Shown here: piece by piece, positions 1-10,980 of the stretch | Position numbering within the stretch: position 1 is the first letter of the stretch | Layout: each line of letters begins with the position of its first letter | Source: Nemertoderma westbladi | Taxonomy: Eukaryota; Xenacoelomorpha; Nemertodermatida; Nemertodermatidae | Direction: 5' to 3' | Assembly (NCBI GenBank): GCA_032718475.1 | Contig: JAUCBJ010008856.1 | Coordinates: 62,001 to 126,000, forward strand | Length of the DNA stretch: 64,000 nucleotides | Translations under genes and position numbers: made by a program | Notes under the pieces: model-generated | Seen by the model: the letters and a program-made list of their open reading frames with translations, nothing else | The model's database searches: none | Told to the model about the DNA's origin: nothing

Positions 1-1
1 G

Positions 2-2920
2 AAAAGTGGAAATATACCAGTTGGTACTGTTGGCAGTGGTATTTCAGATTATGGTATGAAATTGTCCAATGATCACATGTCCATGTTTTCAAAGGAAATG
101 CAGTTTTGGATAGATAATAAATTTTTGGTTGAGTATAAAGAAAATGTACATGGCAATGTCAAATGTGTTCTACCTGTAATGCCTGTGGTACAGGAACATA
201 AACTTAGTACACCAGTGAGGCCAGTATTAGATTACAAACGTCTAAATGATTTAATTGAAAGTTATCCAGGACAGCAAATGTCAGTCTGTAGTGAGAAAAT
301 ACGAAAGTGGAGGCAATGGTCTGATAATTGTTCACTACTTGACATCAAGAAAGCGTACCTGCAAATTCGTGTAGCTCCACATCTGCTGTGTTATCAGGTA
401 GTAGCATATCAAGATAAACTGTATGTAATGTCTAGAATGGGATTTGGGTTAGAAATAGCACGAAAGGTTTTAGATACTATTGTTGAGTTTATATTGTTTC
501 ATGCATACAGCTTTTCACGCAATTGTGTTGACAGTTATGTTGACGACATCGATGTCGATCAAGATATTGTTTCTTGCAATGAAGTGTCACTTGCTTTAAA
601 CACGTATGGATTGCCTACAAAGGAACCAGTCCCAATAGAAGATAGTTGTGTGTTGGGTTTACAGATTGTAAATTCAAACGGCGTTTTGAAATGGACAAGG
701 CGGGAAAAGGGAGATTTAAAACCAAATATTTCCCAAATGTCTCGAAGGGAGCTCCATTCTTGGTGTGGTAAATTAATAGGTATATACCCAGTTTGTGGAT
801 GGCTTCGTGTAGCATGTAGTTGGATGAAGCGTCAATGTAGTGAAGTTGAAGGACATTGTGATTGGGATGACCCAATACCTTCTTGGGTGTTAAACTTAGT
901 CTTGGATATTTGGAAAAGAATTCAGCACAATGATCCTGTAGGAGGCATATGGCGGGCCAAGGTAGAGGATAAATGTTGTGTATTGTTGTGGTGCGATGCA
1001 AGTGATGTTGCAAAGGCAGTTGTGCTAGAAATTAATGGAGAAGCAGTAGAGGATTGTGCCTGGTTGAGAAAGAAGCGCGAATCAAAACTTCACATCAATG
1101 TTGTAGAATTAGATGCCGTTTTAGAAGCTGTTAATTTAGCCATTAGTTGGGAGATAAAGGATATCACCATCTGTACAGATTCTATAACAGTTTGTCGTTG
1201 GGTGCAGTCTACCTTAAAGAATATACAACGTGTACATATAGATGGTATGTATGTAAATTTAGTTAAACGACGACTGGAGCTTATTCTAGAACTGACAAGA
1301 GTATACAAGTTAAATGTCAATATTCAGTGGGTTACTTCAAAGACGAATAAGGCTGATGTACTTACAAGATTACCTAAAGAGTGGTTATCTATGAAAAAGT
1401 CACATATATGTAAAGAGAGTGGACGTCAATTGATAGAAAATGTTGAAAGTTTTGGTGGCATTGTTAAGAGTAACCAGAGTGAGTATTACTGTGGTATATC
1501 TCTGTGTCGTATAAAGGAGGAACAATTGAATGACGCAGAAATTCAAAATCTTTTCAGCAAAGCCAAAGTTTTGTCAAATTTTAATGGCATAAAAAGTCAG
1601 ATTATCTTGATTGATGATATATTATTTAGAACAGTGAAGGTTCCCCCAGATGAAGAATTTAATGTTCCCCTGCTATCAAAAACTCTAGAATGTGAAGCAA
1701 TCGCGAATGTTCACAAATCATATGGGCACCCCTGCCATGAAACGACCAGAGAATTGTTGCGTCGTAAATGTTATTTCCCGAATATGTCAAGTAAATGTCA
1801 AGAATACTTAAGGAACTGCGAGGCATGTTCGTTAGCAAATCCGTTAAAGCCAGAAAGTAGTGTTGGTAACGCGCGCATGGTTATTCCTGACAGACCATGG
1901 CAGGTTATCCAGATGGATACAGTCAAAACTCCAGGAGACAGTTATTATGTTGGGTTATTGGTTTTATTTGATGTCCTGACCAAATACGTTGAAGTAGTAT
2001 CAATTAAAAGCTATTCTCATGATGATATAATCGAGGCATTGTTAGAAATATGTCGACGCTGGGGGCCTCCAGAGATTATCCGTAGCGACAGTGGTACTGA
2101 ATTGTGGAATCGTATGACAAAGGAGTTATTTAATCAATTCAATATAGTAGTGCGACGAGGGGCCGTTAGACATCCTGAAAGTCAGGGTGCGGTGGAGAGA
2201 TTCCATAGAACATTCCTAACTCTTATTAGAAAAACCGTTGACTGCAATCGATCATGGAAAGCAGATATAGATTTACTACTATACTATTATCGCCATCGTC
2301 CAACTACTACAACATCAGTTACACCTACTAAGGCAATGTGTGGTTGGGACTGGCAGACACCAAGAATAAATAGAGACGCATCGATAAGTATGATAAAATA
2401 TTGCAGCCGTGACCCCAAGTTAGTCGACTATCTAGATGAGTGCCTATCTCATCTAGACAAGTTGTCTCTTAAACCTCCGAGAGTATTTTCAACGGGGGAT
2501 CAAGTTTATTTACAGCGTGAAGCGCGTGCACCAAAATCATTGAACCTATGGGTTAAAACTTGGTCAATTATCGACATCGTTAATGAATCAACTGTTGTCA
2601 TTAGCCACAACGATGGAAAGTTTCGTGACAAGATTGTCAATATTGACATTATTAAGCATGCAGTGGAAGTAGACTCTGATAATGTTGTAAAGCCGGAACT
2701 TAGTAACATAGGATCCAATACTGATAGATCTAAAACTCTTTCATCTCATTTAGATCATGAAGAGGTAGTTAATGAATTGATCGCTGGTGAAGAGATTAGC
2801 TCTTCAGATAACATTGTCGAGGAGATTGGGATTGAAAGCAGTGACGACAGTGTAGAGTTAGAAATTCCGAGAAGATCCACCCGTGTGCGTCATCCAGTAG
2901 ATCGTTACGGTATTATATAA
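2..2920 (+). CDS. pol: LTR retrotransposon Pol (RT-RNase H-integrase), partial
   Basis: The frame is open from the window edge, so the 5' end (and any protease and gag) is missing; the first Met is at 56 and residues are counted from it. The enzyme would reverse-transcribe the element RNA and integrate the cDNA. The RT has LDIKKAYLQI near residue 97 and the catalytic YVDD at 161-164. An RNase H with WCDAS and the TDS motif follows around residues 315-460. The integrase has an HHCC zinc finger (about 554-595) and a D621, D678, E714 triad with 35 residues between the last two. The C-terminus is acidic and low-complexity. Domain order and motifs fit Ty3/Gypsy-like elements; the RNase H also recalls BEL/Pao, so the family call is less sure than the function. 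There is no internal stop, so the copy may be young. It ends 61 bp before the probable LTR. Confidence 0.85.
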   Translation, partial: KSGNIPVGTVGSGISDYGMKLSNDHMSMFSKEMQFWIDNKFLVEYKENVHGNVKCVLPVMPVVQEHKLSTPVRPVLDYKRLNDLIESYPGQQMSVCSEKIRKWRQWSDNCSLLDIKKAYLQIRVAPHLLCYQVVAYQDKLYVMSRMGFGLEIARKVLDTIVEFILFHAYSFSRNCVDSYVDDIDVDQDIVSCNEVSLALNTYGLPTKEPVPIEDSCVLGLQIVNSNGVLKWTRREKGDLKPNISQMSRRELHSWCGKLIGIYPVCGWLRVACSWMKRQCSEVEGHCDWDDPIPSWVLNLVLDIWKRIQHNDPVGGIWRAKVEDKCCVLLWCDASDVAKAVVLEINGEAVEDCAWLRKKRESKLHINVVELDAVLEAVNLAISWEIKDITICTDSITVCRWVQSTLKNIQRVHIDGMYVNLVKRRLELILELTRVYKLNVNIQWVTSKTNKADVLTRLPKEWLSMKKSHICKESGRQLIENVESFGGIVKSNQSEYYCGISLCRIKEEQLNDAEIQNLFSKAKVLSNFNGIKSQIILIDDILFRTVKVPPDEEFNVPLLSKTLECEAIANVHKSYGHPCHETTRELLRRKCYFPNMSSKCQEYLRNCEACSLANPLKPESSVGNARMVIPDRPWQVIQMDTVKTPGDSYYVGLLVLFDVLTKYVEVVSIKSYSHDDIIEALLEICRRWGPPEIIRSDSGTELWNRMTKELFNQFNIVVRRGAVRHPESQGAVERFHRTFLTLIRKTVDCNRSWKADIDLLLYYYRHRPTTTTSVTPTKAMCGWDWQTPRINRDASISMIKYCSRDPKLVDYLDECLSHLDKLSLKPPRVFSTGDQVYLQREARAPKSLNLWVKTWSIIDIVNESTVVISHNDGKFRDKIVNIDIIKHAVEVDSDNVVKPELSNIGSNTDRSKTLSSHLDHEEVVNELIAGEEISSSDNIVEEIGIESSDDSVELEIPRRSTRVRHPVDRYGII

Positions 2921-2981
2921 AAAATTGATTGTTGAATTACATTTTGATAAAAAATTGCGCGAATATTTTATCAGGGGAAGG

Positions 2982-3348
2982 TGTGATTATTTAATATTAT
3001 CAATAATAGTATATCAAAGTTAATCAGCTGTGTGAGAGAAAGTGAGTAATGAGGGAGAGAGAATAGAGGAGAGGCAGAAAGGATTTGGAAAAGTTGGCAT
3101 AGATTGTGTGATGAATTGAAAGTCGAGATTGTTTCAGATTGTTTCTTGTTTATTTATTTAGTGTAATTAATTTCATTAATATTATCATTATATATTGTTT
3201 AAATATTAAATTGTATATTCATATAAATTGCTTGTGTTTTCAATTACAGGCAGTTAGGCCTACAGCTTACCGGTCGACCGGTACGTTTGACTTTATTGCC
3301 TACGGTGCAATAAAGAACTTAAAATCTATTATTGTTCTTACCAGAACA
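2982..3348 (+). repeat. Probable 3' LTR of the Ty3-like element
   Basis: A purine run (AGGGGAAGG, 2973-2981) directly precedes TGTGATTATT, the expected polypurine tract and LTR start. The stretch contains an AATAAA signal and ends near CCAGAACA. The 5' LTR lies outside the window, so the right boundary is a guess. Confidence 0.45.
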
Positions 3349-3411
3349 TTAGACAACTATATTTATTGCCTACACTGCAAATAAAGATTAAATCTATTAT
3401 TGTTCGCGCTT
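3290..3411 (+). repeat. Imperfect tandem duplication carrying two AATAAA signals
   Basis: A segment starting TTTATTGCCTAC and ending TCTATTATTGTTC occurs at 3292 and again at 3362, 70 bp apart. Each copy holds an AATAAA. It spans the putative LTR end, so the true LTR may include both copies. Confidence 0.7.
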
Positions 3412-3420
3412 TCAAACCCT

Positions 3421-4420
3421 TAGCTGTTTAACCTGCCAATTTTAGGTGTCCTCTTGTTTATAAATCGACTTTAGCCTATAACAAGTATTTAGTGCACATA
3501 AAGTTACATTAGCCGAAGCCAGTCTATGCGCGATCATTCACCCACGGTTAAGGGAGACTGGATTCGGGTGCTTTGAAGTTATTGCGGTGTAGACCTACTG
3601 TATTATTCGATTGATAGTTACTATATAATCTCTGACAAATATATTTACTTTCGGGGAAATATTAGCAGTTCCTTTAGGACGTGGCGCTTTAAGTATACAA
3701 ACAGAGCTATGACTTTTATACTAATCACAACTAGATGGCTACTGAGTTTCGTAAATGGCGCATTCTTTAGGAGATGCTTTATTATCAATCACACTACTGC
3801 ACACAACTTCACACTACTTCACACTGATCTGCCGACCGTTACTGAATTTGATCATATTTAAGGAGGATAGCAACTGACACATGTAGGGATTATGAAATAG
3901 CATTTAATTCACACCAAAACCACTATAATGTAAGTCGCAATTGCTACAGGTAACCGGTCCCTCTTACCTTCAGTAATCAAGAAGATTGGGGTTTATGATT
4001 ATTTATCGGTATTCTCCAAATATAACAACATATCCATCAATATACAACAATTAATAGCAAACAGTAAACAGAAGTAAAATAATGCGGTGAAAGTAGCGTA
4101 ATGCATTGAGTTCAGTAATGAGATAGGTATGTGCTCCAGGATAATAGATTTACGTTCTTATAATCAAAGCCATCTAATGTTTGGCCAAAGTCTGAAACTT
4201 CTACCGAAGCACAGAAGAATTCTAAGCCCGTGTTCTGAGGCTCAGAAAAGGTAAACAAAGACCGTAATGCATTGCGCGGTTTTACATAGGCCCTTGTCCA
4301 ACATAAAATGAAAATCGCTCTGATTAGCTGAGTAGAACAAAGATAGGTTCCACGTATGCAGTAAATCAGCTGACAGATTTCGTCATCTGAACTACAATCT
4401 TTTTAGAGTATTAGGCGCAT
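3421..4420. other. Intergenic, no gene recognised
   Basis: AT-rich sequence. No ORF with recognisable motifs and no RNA gene is seen. Confidence 0.6.
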
Positions 4421-4421
4421 T

Positions 4422-4552
4422 GCGGCAAAATATGACTTGTTATGTCCGATAAAGCACCTACACAGTACATTGCGGAGAAAATGACTTGTTATGTCCGCTA
4501 AAGCACCTACACAGTATATTGCGGAGAAAAATGACTTGTTATGTCCGCAAAA
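4422..4552. repeat. Tandem repeat, unit about 50 bp
   Basis: The motif ATGACTTGTTATGTCCG recurs at 4432, 4481 and 4531, with intervening sequence AAAGCACCTACACAGTA and TTGCGGAGAAAA. This gives about 2.6 units with few differences. Confidence 0.85.
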
Positions 4553-4622
4553 GCTTTTACAGATTTTTTATTTTTTTTTATTTATCTTTATAGCGCTTAT
4601 AGTGTTTTATAGCGCTTATTTA

Positions 4623-5294
4623 TGTGACGGGATCAGAGATCCCGACCGGGTAGATTGTTATACGCATCACCGTAGGCTTTGAGATGGTACTGATAGCTTG
4701 GCCGAGGCCGTTGGAGAAAAGCGTTCAGAGTTCGATGTTGTTCCTTGATGTTATAATATATATAATAGCACAATAATGTATGACAGAGATATTAGTATAT
4801 GATTGATACCGGTAATAGTATATGATGAGAGCCGATGTCGATGACGGTGAACAATTGTTACCAGTCTGCACTAAAACTGAGTAACTAACTAACTGAATAA
4901 TAAACCGGTAACGGGAGGTAATATATGATTGATATACCAATATTGCTTCATCTCCTACTCTACTTTGGCCTGTTACCTAATGGATGCTCTCCTGTGCCCT
5001 ATCACGTGCTTCCCTCCCCCTTATTGGCTAATATGCTACTTGTCACCCTTGCACTCTCTGGGAATGTTTCCCCTCTGCTGCTAGCTTCTACTAGCTGTCT
5101 GCCCTCCAAGGTGGTTTGACCTCTAACCTTCCTTTGTGTGTGGCTTCGGGGCTTGTGTTGCCCCCCCCCCCCCCCCCCCAAATGTTAGTTGTGATACGAG
5201 ATTAATATTGCTAATCTTGTATCTCCAACATATTGCTGAAAATGCCACTATCCCATTTTCTGGTGGGTAATGGGCGGAATTGAATCCGCTTACA
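4623..5294 (-). repeat. BEL/Pao LTR of element B1
   Basis: The LTR starts TGTGACGGGATC and ends GAATCCGCTTACA on the + strand. It is related along its length to the LTRs at 39877-40472 and 47405-47992 in reverse orientation. It is the 3' LTR of a minus-strand element whose body continues to the right. It contains a poly-C run at 5160-5179. The last bases read TTACA instead of TCACA, a terminal mutation. Confidence 0.88.
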
Positions 5295-5305
5295 CTCCCC
5301 CCCCC

Positions 5306-5334
5306 ATGCTATCTTCCCGGTGAGAAGATAGCAT
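5306..5334 (-). promoter_or_regulatory. PPT-proximal hairpin
   Basis: An 11-bp perfect stem (ATGCTATCTTC with GAAGATAGCAT) closes a 7-nt loop, CCGGTGA. It lies next to the polypurine tract and LTR. The same stem and loop length occur in B3 (17865-17893) and B5 (47367-47395). Confidence 0.8.
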
Positions 5335-5365
5335 CAACCTCAAGTGCGCTTCAATTCCGCTGGAA

Positions 5366-5483
5366 CCCGATCTACTATCGGGTGTGGGGTGGAGTTCTTT
5401 TCTCGGGGTTGGCATTCCCGCCCGCCCCCCCTGGGTATGATATTGCTACCCCTTCTTGGTGCAGCCGCAACCTATGTTGCACC
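5366..5483 (-). promoter_or_regulatory. Two further 3' UTR hairpins
   Basis: CCCGAT/ATCGGG lies at 5366-5382. GGTGCA/TGCACC encloses another pair of complementary segments at 5458-5483. Both recur at the matching place in B5 (47319-47335 and 47217-47242), the first also in B3 (17926-17942) and the second in B7 (59482-59507). Confidence 0.7.
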
Positions 5484-6104
5484 AAGACATCTGACGCCTC
5501 TGTTCGAGACAAATGTGGACTCTCTTCACACAATTTTCAAAAAACCCTCACTCTGAACTCACTCTAACCTCACTGCTAGCTCCCCACACTTGAAATCCAC
5601 CCTCTCACTTCCCCACGCGCCAACACCTCCTCTCAGTACTTCCCTCGTACTCCTCTCATACTCCTCTCGGAACTTACCCCAGTCCATCGGCTTGTGGCAA
5701 CCAAGCCTCATGAGCTGGCCCATCGCCACTGCTCCACAATATCCTGTGCCCGCTCCGCGCTCCTCCCGGAACTTGCCCCAGTCCATCAGCTTGTGGCAGA
5801 CAAGGCCCATGACCTGGCCCATCCCCACTGCTCCACAATGTCCTGTGTTCTCTACCACTCCCAAAGTGCCAATTTTTCTTTAGTCTTACCCCTGTCTGTG
5901 CTATCATCCTATCTACCTTGCTACTTACGTCTTACCCTTTTCTTACCACTAAGTACCCTACTACTACTATTCTATGTCTACATACTCTTTAGTTTCTTAC
6001 TACGTGGCGCTCTCAGTGCCCACAACTTCTAACTAGGTACTGCTAATACTGCTACTACCTACATAAAGCTACTACCTAATACCTACATACCACACCCTTC
6101 ACTC

Positions 6105-6445
6105 TCTCTCTCTACGTGGCGCTTTCGGTGCCCACAACCCCTCTGCTACTGCTTCTATGGAATACCTACATACCATACCCTTCACTCTCTCTCTACGTGG
6201 CGCTTTCGGTGCCCATAACCCCTCTCCTACTACTTCTATGGTATACTTACATACCATACCCTTCCATCTCTCTCTACGTGGCGCTTTCGGTGCCCATAAC
6301 CCCTCTGCTACTACTTCTATGGTATACTTACATACCATACCCTTCCATCTCTCTCTACGTGGCGCTTTCGGTGCCCATAACCCCTCTGCTACTACTTCTC
6401 ATGGTGTGTCTACGTACCACACTAATTCTCTTTCTACGTGGCGCT
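6105..6445 (-). repeat. Minisatellite, unit about 81 bp, palindromic
   Basis: CTACGTGGCGCTT recurs at about 6112, 6192, 6274, 6355 and 6434. Each unit has a GGCGC...GGTGCC inverted repeat and most have a second inverted repeat of the type GGTAT...ATACC. The matching array in B5 (46320-46810) has shorter units. Confidence 0.8.
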
Positions 6446-6698
6446 TCCGGTGCCCACAACCTCTAACTCTCTCGGTACTATGTACCCTGCTACTACTCGT
6501 GGTATGTCAATATACCACACTCCATATTTTCTGCCTACTTCTAACTCTCCTCTTACTCTAACTAACTTCTAACTAACTTCTTACTAACTTCTAACTACTA
6601 CTTACTATCTAACTATCTACTACTATTACTTTCTAACTTTCTACTATCTCGCTATTATTTTCTTATTCTTTATAATTCTTATTTTCTTTATATTTTGT

Positions 6699-6997
6699 GT
6701 GGGAAGGGCATCTCGCCCTCATTCCCAACCCCCTCAGTCCAACATATTGGACGACTAAACCTCAAGGGCGATTCTTCCAGCAGGCACTCTCCCTCTGCCC
6801 CCCTGTACGTCCTCTTATCCTTCGCCACACTCTACTTGCCAATTCCAACACTCTAGGAATTGATTTTCCTTCCTTCATCCTTATCTTCCTTCATCACCCT
6901 TAAATCGGGTCTTTCGGTCGCCTTCTTTATTTCCTCATGGTCCCCTGGCAGCAAAAGAAGTTCAGTAGAATGAAAAGAAATCGAAAGAATAGATAGG
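6699..6997 (-). pseudogene. Integrase C-terminal remnant and pol-end hairpin of B1
   Basis: At 6699-6728 is the conserved pol-end hairpin (GTGGGAAGGGC... closing with TTCCC), next to the GTCCAACA...TTGGAC hairpin. Beyond it, 6765-6960 matches the degenerate end of the B5 pol region (45850-46066, reversed), for example around CGGGTCTTTCGG and CCCTGGCAGCAAAA. No reading frame survives. Confidence 0.6.
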
Positions 6998-8112
6998 GTG
7001 CTGATTCTAATGGAATACATTTCTAAAATGCCCCATCATTGCTACTTGTATTTTTTGGCGTAATTTGGCAAATTTTGGTGCTAGGACCAAATTTCGTTCC
7101 CATCACCAAAAAGTACAAGTTTGCGATGTACAGTGCTGTTTTTATTGATTCCATCGGATTCAGGACCCTCATAAATCCGTATAACGCAATAAACAAGATG
7201 ATACTATCTACTGATCTATTTGCTTATTTTCCAAAATTTGGTGCTGGCACAACAATTTTCACCCACTGGTGAAAAATACAAGTTTGAAAACTCTTATGAA
7301 ATTTTTACTGATTCCATTGAATTCAGAACCCTCACAAACCCGTATAACGCAAGAAACAAGGTGACACGATCAATTTATAAATTTGATGGTTTTCAAAATT
7401 TGGTGCTAGCACCACATTTTGCACCCACTTTCGAAAAATACAAGTTTGAGATGCCTGGTTCGAAAATTATATATTCCATTCAATTCAGAATAGCCATAAA
7501 CCTCTAAAACGCAAGAAATAAATTGTCACAAACAATTTTATAAATTGAATGGATTTTTTTCAAAATTTCGTGCTAGCACCAAAATTTGCACCCACCACCG
7601 AAAAATACAAGTTTGATACGCTTGGTGCAACTCGTATATATTTCATCGAAACCAGAAACTCAAAAAACCCCAATTGCGTAAAAAACAAGTTTCACACAAT
7701 CAATTTACAAAATTGACATATTTCAAAATTTGGTGCTGGCACCAAAAATTGGCACCCGCCGAAAAAAACAAGTTTGAAATTTCTAAATCAATTTATATGA
7801 ATTTCATCCAATTTCTAACACCAAAAAACCGGTGTAAATCAAAAATAGAGATGTTACAATTCATATTTAATGAAATGTAATTTTCAAAAAACGTCTCAAA
7901 AAAAGTGCCAAAAGTAGGGTTAAAAAATGGTGCTATAACTCGAAAACTACCCAATATTTTTGAAAACAGCTTTTACTACTACGAAGGCAATAGATTTTTA
8001 GGAAAAGTCATAAAATCTCAGATTCCCAACTGCGTTTGTTTCAGAATTATAATAAAAAAACCACGGGGGGGGTCATATGGACACCCCCCCCCCCCCCCCG
8101 GGTTTAATAGGG
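6998..8112 (+). mobile_element. TTAA-type (piggyBac-like) MITE, copy 1, 5'-truncated
   Basis: Homologous to 15708-16811. The right end TAATAGGG (8105-8112) is followed by the target TTAA (8113-8116). About 475 bp of the left end are missing; the copy starts inside the element, against the decayed B1 sequence. It holds five tandem units of about 162 bp, each centred on a GGTGCTAGCACC-type palindrome (7077, 7240, 7402, about 7569, 7731). A subterminal G-run/C-run hairpin lies at about 8067-8101. There is no coding capacity. Confidence 0.85.
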
Positions 8113-8201
8113 TTAATAAATAAACCATATTCTTAAAACAAATACAAATTCTTCAAATATAATGTATAACATACAATATATAAACCGAAAAGTGAAAACC
8201 C

Positions 8202-8487
8202 TCGGTTGTCTGCTGTCGGTTGTTGGCTGTCGGTTGTCGGTTGTCTGCTGTCGGTTGTTGGCTGCCGGTTGTCGGCTGTCGGTTGTCGGCTGTCGGTTGT
8301 CGGCTGTCGGTTGTCGGTTGTCGGCTGTCGGTTGTCGATTGTTGGCTGTCGCTTGTCGGCTTCGGTTGTCGGCTGTCGGTTGTCGGCTGTCGGTTGCCGG
8401 CTGTCGGTTGTCGGTTGTCGGCTTCGGTTGTCAGCTGTCGGTTATCGGCTGTCGGCTTCGGTTGTCGGTTGTCGGCTATCGGCGTAA
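8202..8487. repeat. Heptamer minisatellite (TGTCGGY)n
   Basis: About 40 copies of TGTCGGT/TGTCGGC with scattered variants. Because 7 is not a multiple of 3 and the unit has no stop, several frames stay open; these are not genes. Confidence 0.95.
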
Positions 8488-8540
8488 CGTTTACACCCCC
8501 TATCATAAAAGTTTCAGCCAATTCCAATTAGGCCTACTTA

Positions 8541-9186
8541 CATAGGCCTAATTAGGCAAGAATATTTTGTGTGTACAAACAAACACGTGTGAGAAGTAAG
8601 GACATCCACGCCACTTATTGGATACGTCCAATTGAAATTAGGGATATAAACTGAGGTGTAGCACATATATCAAACAATACAATTTTTGTTGTTTACATAC
8701 AAAATATTCTAGAACAAAACGTACTGTATAGCAAAATAGCAAACATGTCGTTATATTTTCTTATCATCCAAACATTGTTTCTTTTCACAATCCTTCCTGC
8801 GGATTTTATAAAGATTTTAAAAGTCCATGAAGTAGACAAGGATGTAGAAGTTCTAGATGGATGCCAGGGGCATAACGACGATAAGTTTATTTCACCAATT
8901 TTAGGTGTTATTGAAAGTGATAAAGGTGATGGGTCTATCCTGTTTTTGTGGCTGCTTCACTAGAATTTAAAGTATCGCAAATGTACCGATTTCTTAAGCT
9001 GGATCCCACGAGATTACTATGTTATGAAACGGGGGTGCCAACTTATTGACCATTTTATCATTCTGAAAATTACTAATTACGTTTAATTAATTTTTTATTT
9101 TAAATATTGTTTCTTCTTACAGACGTTACCTATTATATTTTATTGTTAGCTAGCGTTTTACGGTGTATTTAAATAATGGGCTAGAG
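8541..9186 (+). other. AT-rich stretch with one short ORF (8745-8963)
   Basis: The 72-codon ORF begins with a hydrophobic segment that could be a signal peptide (SLYFLIIQTLFLFTILPA), followed by an acidic stretch. I recognise no family, and no splice or promoter signal supports it. It could be chance. Confidence 0.2.
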
Positions 9187-9188
9187 TG

Positions 9189-9971
9189 CCGCCCGTGCCA
9201 ACATTTTCATTTTGATCTAAAATGTGTTTAGTTTACTAGCTACTACTTTTTAATGTTAGTGTGAAGTATTCTAGGATATTTCGAATTATTTTTTTGTTAA
9301 ATAATGTTCTAGAACATATTATTTTTTGTTCTATAATATTATTAAAAATTAAATTTTTTGTTTTTTTAACATTTTTTTGTATAATTAAACATCTAGTAAT
9401 TGTATGTACTGAAGTATTAATTTATAATTATAGCTTGTAAAAATAGATGTCGTCGATAGATGTCGTCGATTGACTATTGATGTCATTATAGTGTAGGCCT
9501 ACGTATTCAATACTAGCCCTAGCTATCATTTTAAAAAATATTCTAGAATGCTATCGTTATGGTTAGTTCTTCTGTATTCCAATTTTTTTTAAATTAAACC
9601 ATCATTTTAATAATTTTTTTTAAAAGAAAAAATATTCGATAATTTTTTTATCGAGAATTGTTAATAAAAATGTAATAGAACATTTGGTACATGTCCTAAA
9701 ACATTTGATAAATGTTCTAGAACTCTCATCAATAAAAAAAAACAGGCAAAATAGCATAAAAACAATAAAATTTAACAATTTTTTTAATAATTTTATTTAA
9801 AAAAAAAATTATTTTCTCGAAAATGCATAATTAAAATCTTCTAGATCTTTTTTCAAAGTTTTATAACACTCAATATACGTTTTAGAACATTTATCAAGAA
9901 AAAAACTGACAAAAAAGCTTGAAAATTTGTTGAAAAGAAAACAACGAAAATGTTGGCACGGCACGGGCGGA
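9189..9971. mobile_element. Candidate non-autonomous element with 19-25 bp TIRs
   Basis: Left arm CCGCCCGTGCCAACATTTT (9189-9207) has its complement at 9947-9971, where 5 bp (CGTGC) are duplicated. The interior of about 740 bp is AT-rich and non-coding, with several TTCTAGAA palindromes. No clear target duplication was found, so the superfamily is unknown. Confidence 0.55.
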
Positions 9972-10121
9972 ACTGTTGCCAAAAAATGTAAAGAAATTTT
10001 AGTTTTTGTGGTTAGTTTTTCATGCATTTTTTATTTATAAATGATTGTTTTCATGATTTTACTTTTTAAACTTGTCCTCCTAAACTTTATTTATTATTTA
10101 TCGGTTCTATAGAACCCCCCC

Positions 10122-10180
10122 AAAAAAAACAAGCTACCCTACAAAACACTATAGTGTTTTGTAGGGTAGTTTGTTTTTTA
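10122..10180. repeat. Long near-perfect palindrome
   Basis: CTACCCTACAAAACACTATA is followed by its reverse complement, and the arms extend into A and T runs. The arms are about 28 bp with one mismatch, centred near 10150. The A-run/T-run flanks could form an extended cruciform. Confidence 0.9.
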
Positions 10181-10184
10181 AATA

Positions 10185-10913
10185 CTGATATTTCTTCAAG
10201 AAATCAAACGGTTTTGTTATTGGCAATATAATGGTTTGTATAAGCAATTGAAAATTGAAAATTTAAATGACATTTATAGTTTTTTTTTCTAGTCTCATCT
10301 TTAGTTATTTAGTCAACAACGACTATGTTTATTATCTACTTATGCATTTATTAGCTAGTGCATTAATTTACTAGTATCTTATAATTTAGCAACAGTAGCT
10401 TATTAAATTATTAGTTAGTTACAGTACGTTTGTTCTTGTAGTTTTTTGTAGAGATTTTTATTTTTTAGAGATTTTTTTTGTATGTTTGATATATTATTTG
10501 GTGTTTTTGACAGCCTTTACAGTTCCATGTCAAATAAGATTGAGCACAGTGGCAGCAGGATAGTTATAAAACCCGAAAATAACGAAAATGTCGAAATTAT
10601 GACTCTTTGATTAAAATCTAACTTTCCAGTCAGATGGGTATTATTAGAAGGCACACTTTACATTATTTAATTAATGAAATCCGATAATTTCGCCCCATTT
10701 TCGACCCTAAAAGTAATTTAATACCAAATACTGTCTGTCTCTGCTGATTGGTTTTTAGGGGTAATCCGATGATGGCAAAATACCACAAGATGGCGCTCAA
10801 ATTAGGACAGCACAGTCAGAGTGTAGGCCTACAGCATTGCGACTGCTGCACTGCAGTTCTGTGTAGTTACGATCACCAGTCAGCCTATTCACGTGCGCCG
10901 CTTGCCTGGCAGT
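10185..10913. other. Intergenic, no gene recognised
   Basis: AT-rich up to about 10740, then of more balanced composition. An ORF at 10748-11062 runs through the palindrome and repeat cluster below and has no recognisable motif. Confidence 0.5.
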
Positions 10914-10946
10914 CACTGTACAGTGAACAGTGTTCACTGTACAGTG
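10914..10946. repeat. 33-bp perfect palindrome
   Basis: Arms of 16 bp (CACTGTACAGTGAACA and its reverse complement) around a single central G at 10930. Confidence 0.95.
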
Positions 10947-10980
10947 TACGTGACTCGGAGGTACCGTATGCCGTTGTCAC

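Larger units (their letters stand above)
5295..6997 (-). mobile_element. B1: 3' end of a BEL/Pao element, truncated
   Basis: Moving away from the LTR there is a polypurine tract (complement, 5295-5305), a perfect hairpin, 3' UTR sequence shared with B3 and B5, a minisatellite, a pol-end hairpin, and a decayed integrase C-terminus. The ORF3 block present in B3, B6 and B7 is absent, so B1 has the same short 3' layout as B5. The copy stops at 6997, where a MITE begins. Confidence 0.8.

Noticed and set aside
8202-8487. Telomere-like or CRISPR-like array
   Set aside because: The heptamer is not a known telomere repeat, and there are no unique spacers between repeats.
8153-8545. Several overlapping ORFs of 90-127 codons on both strands
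   Set aside because: They are read-through of the TGTCGGY heptamer minisatellite, which has no stop in several frames.
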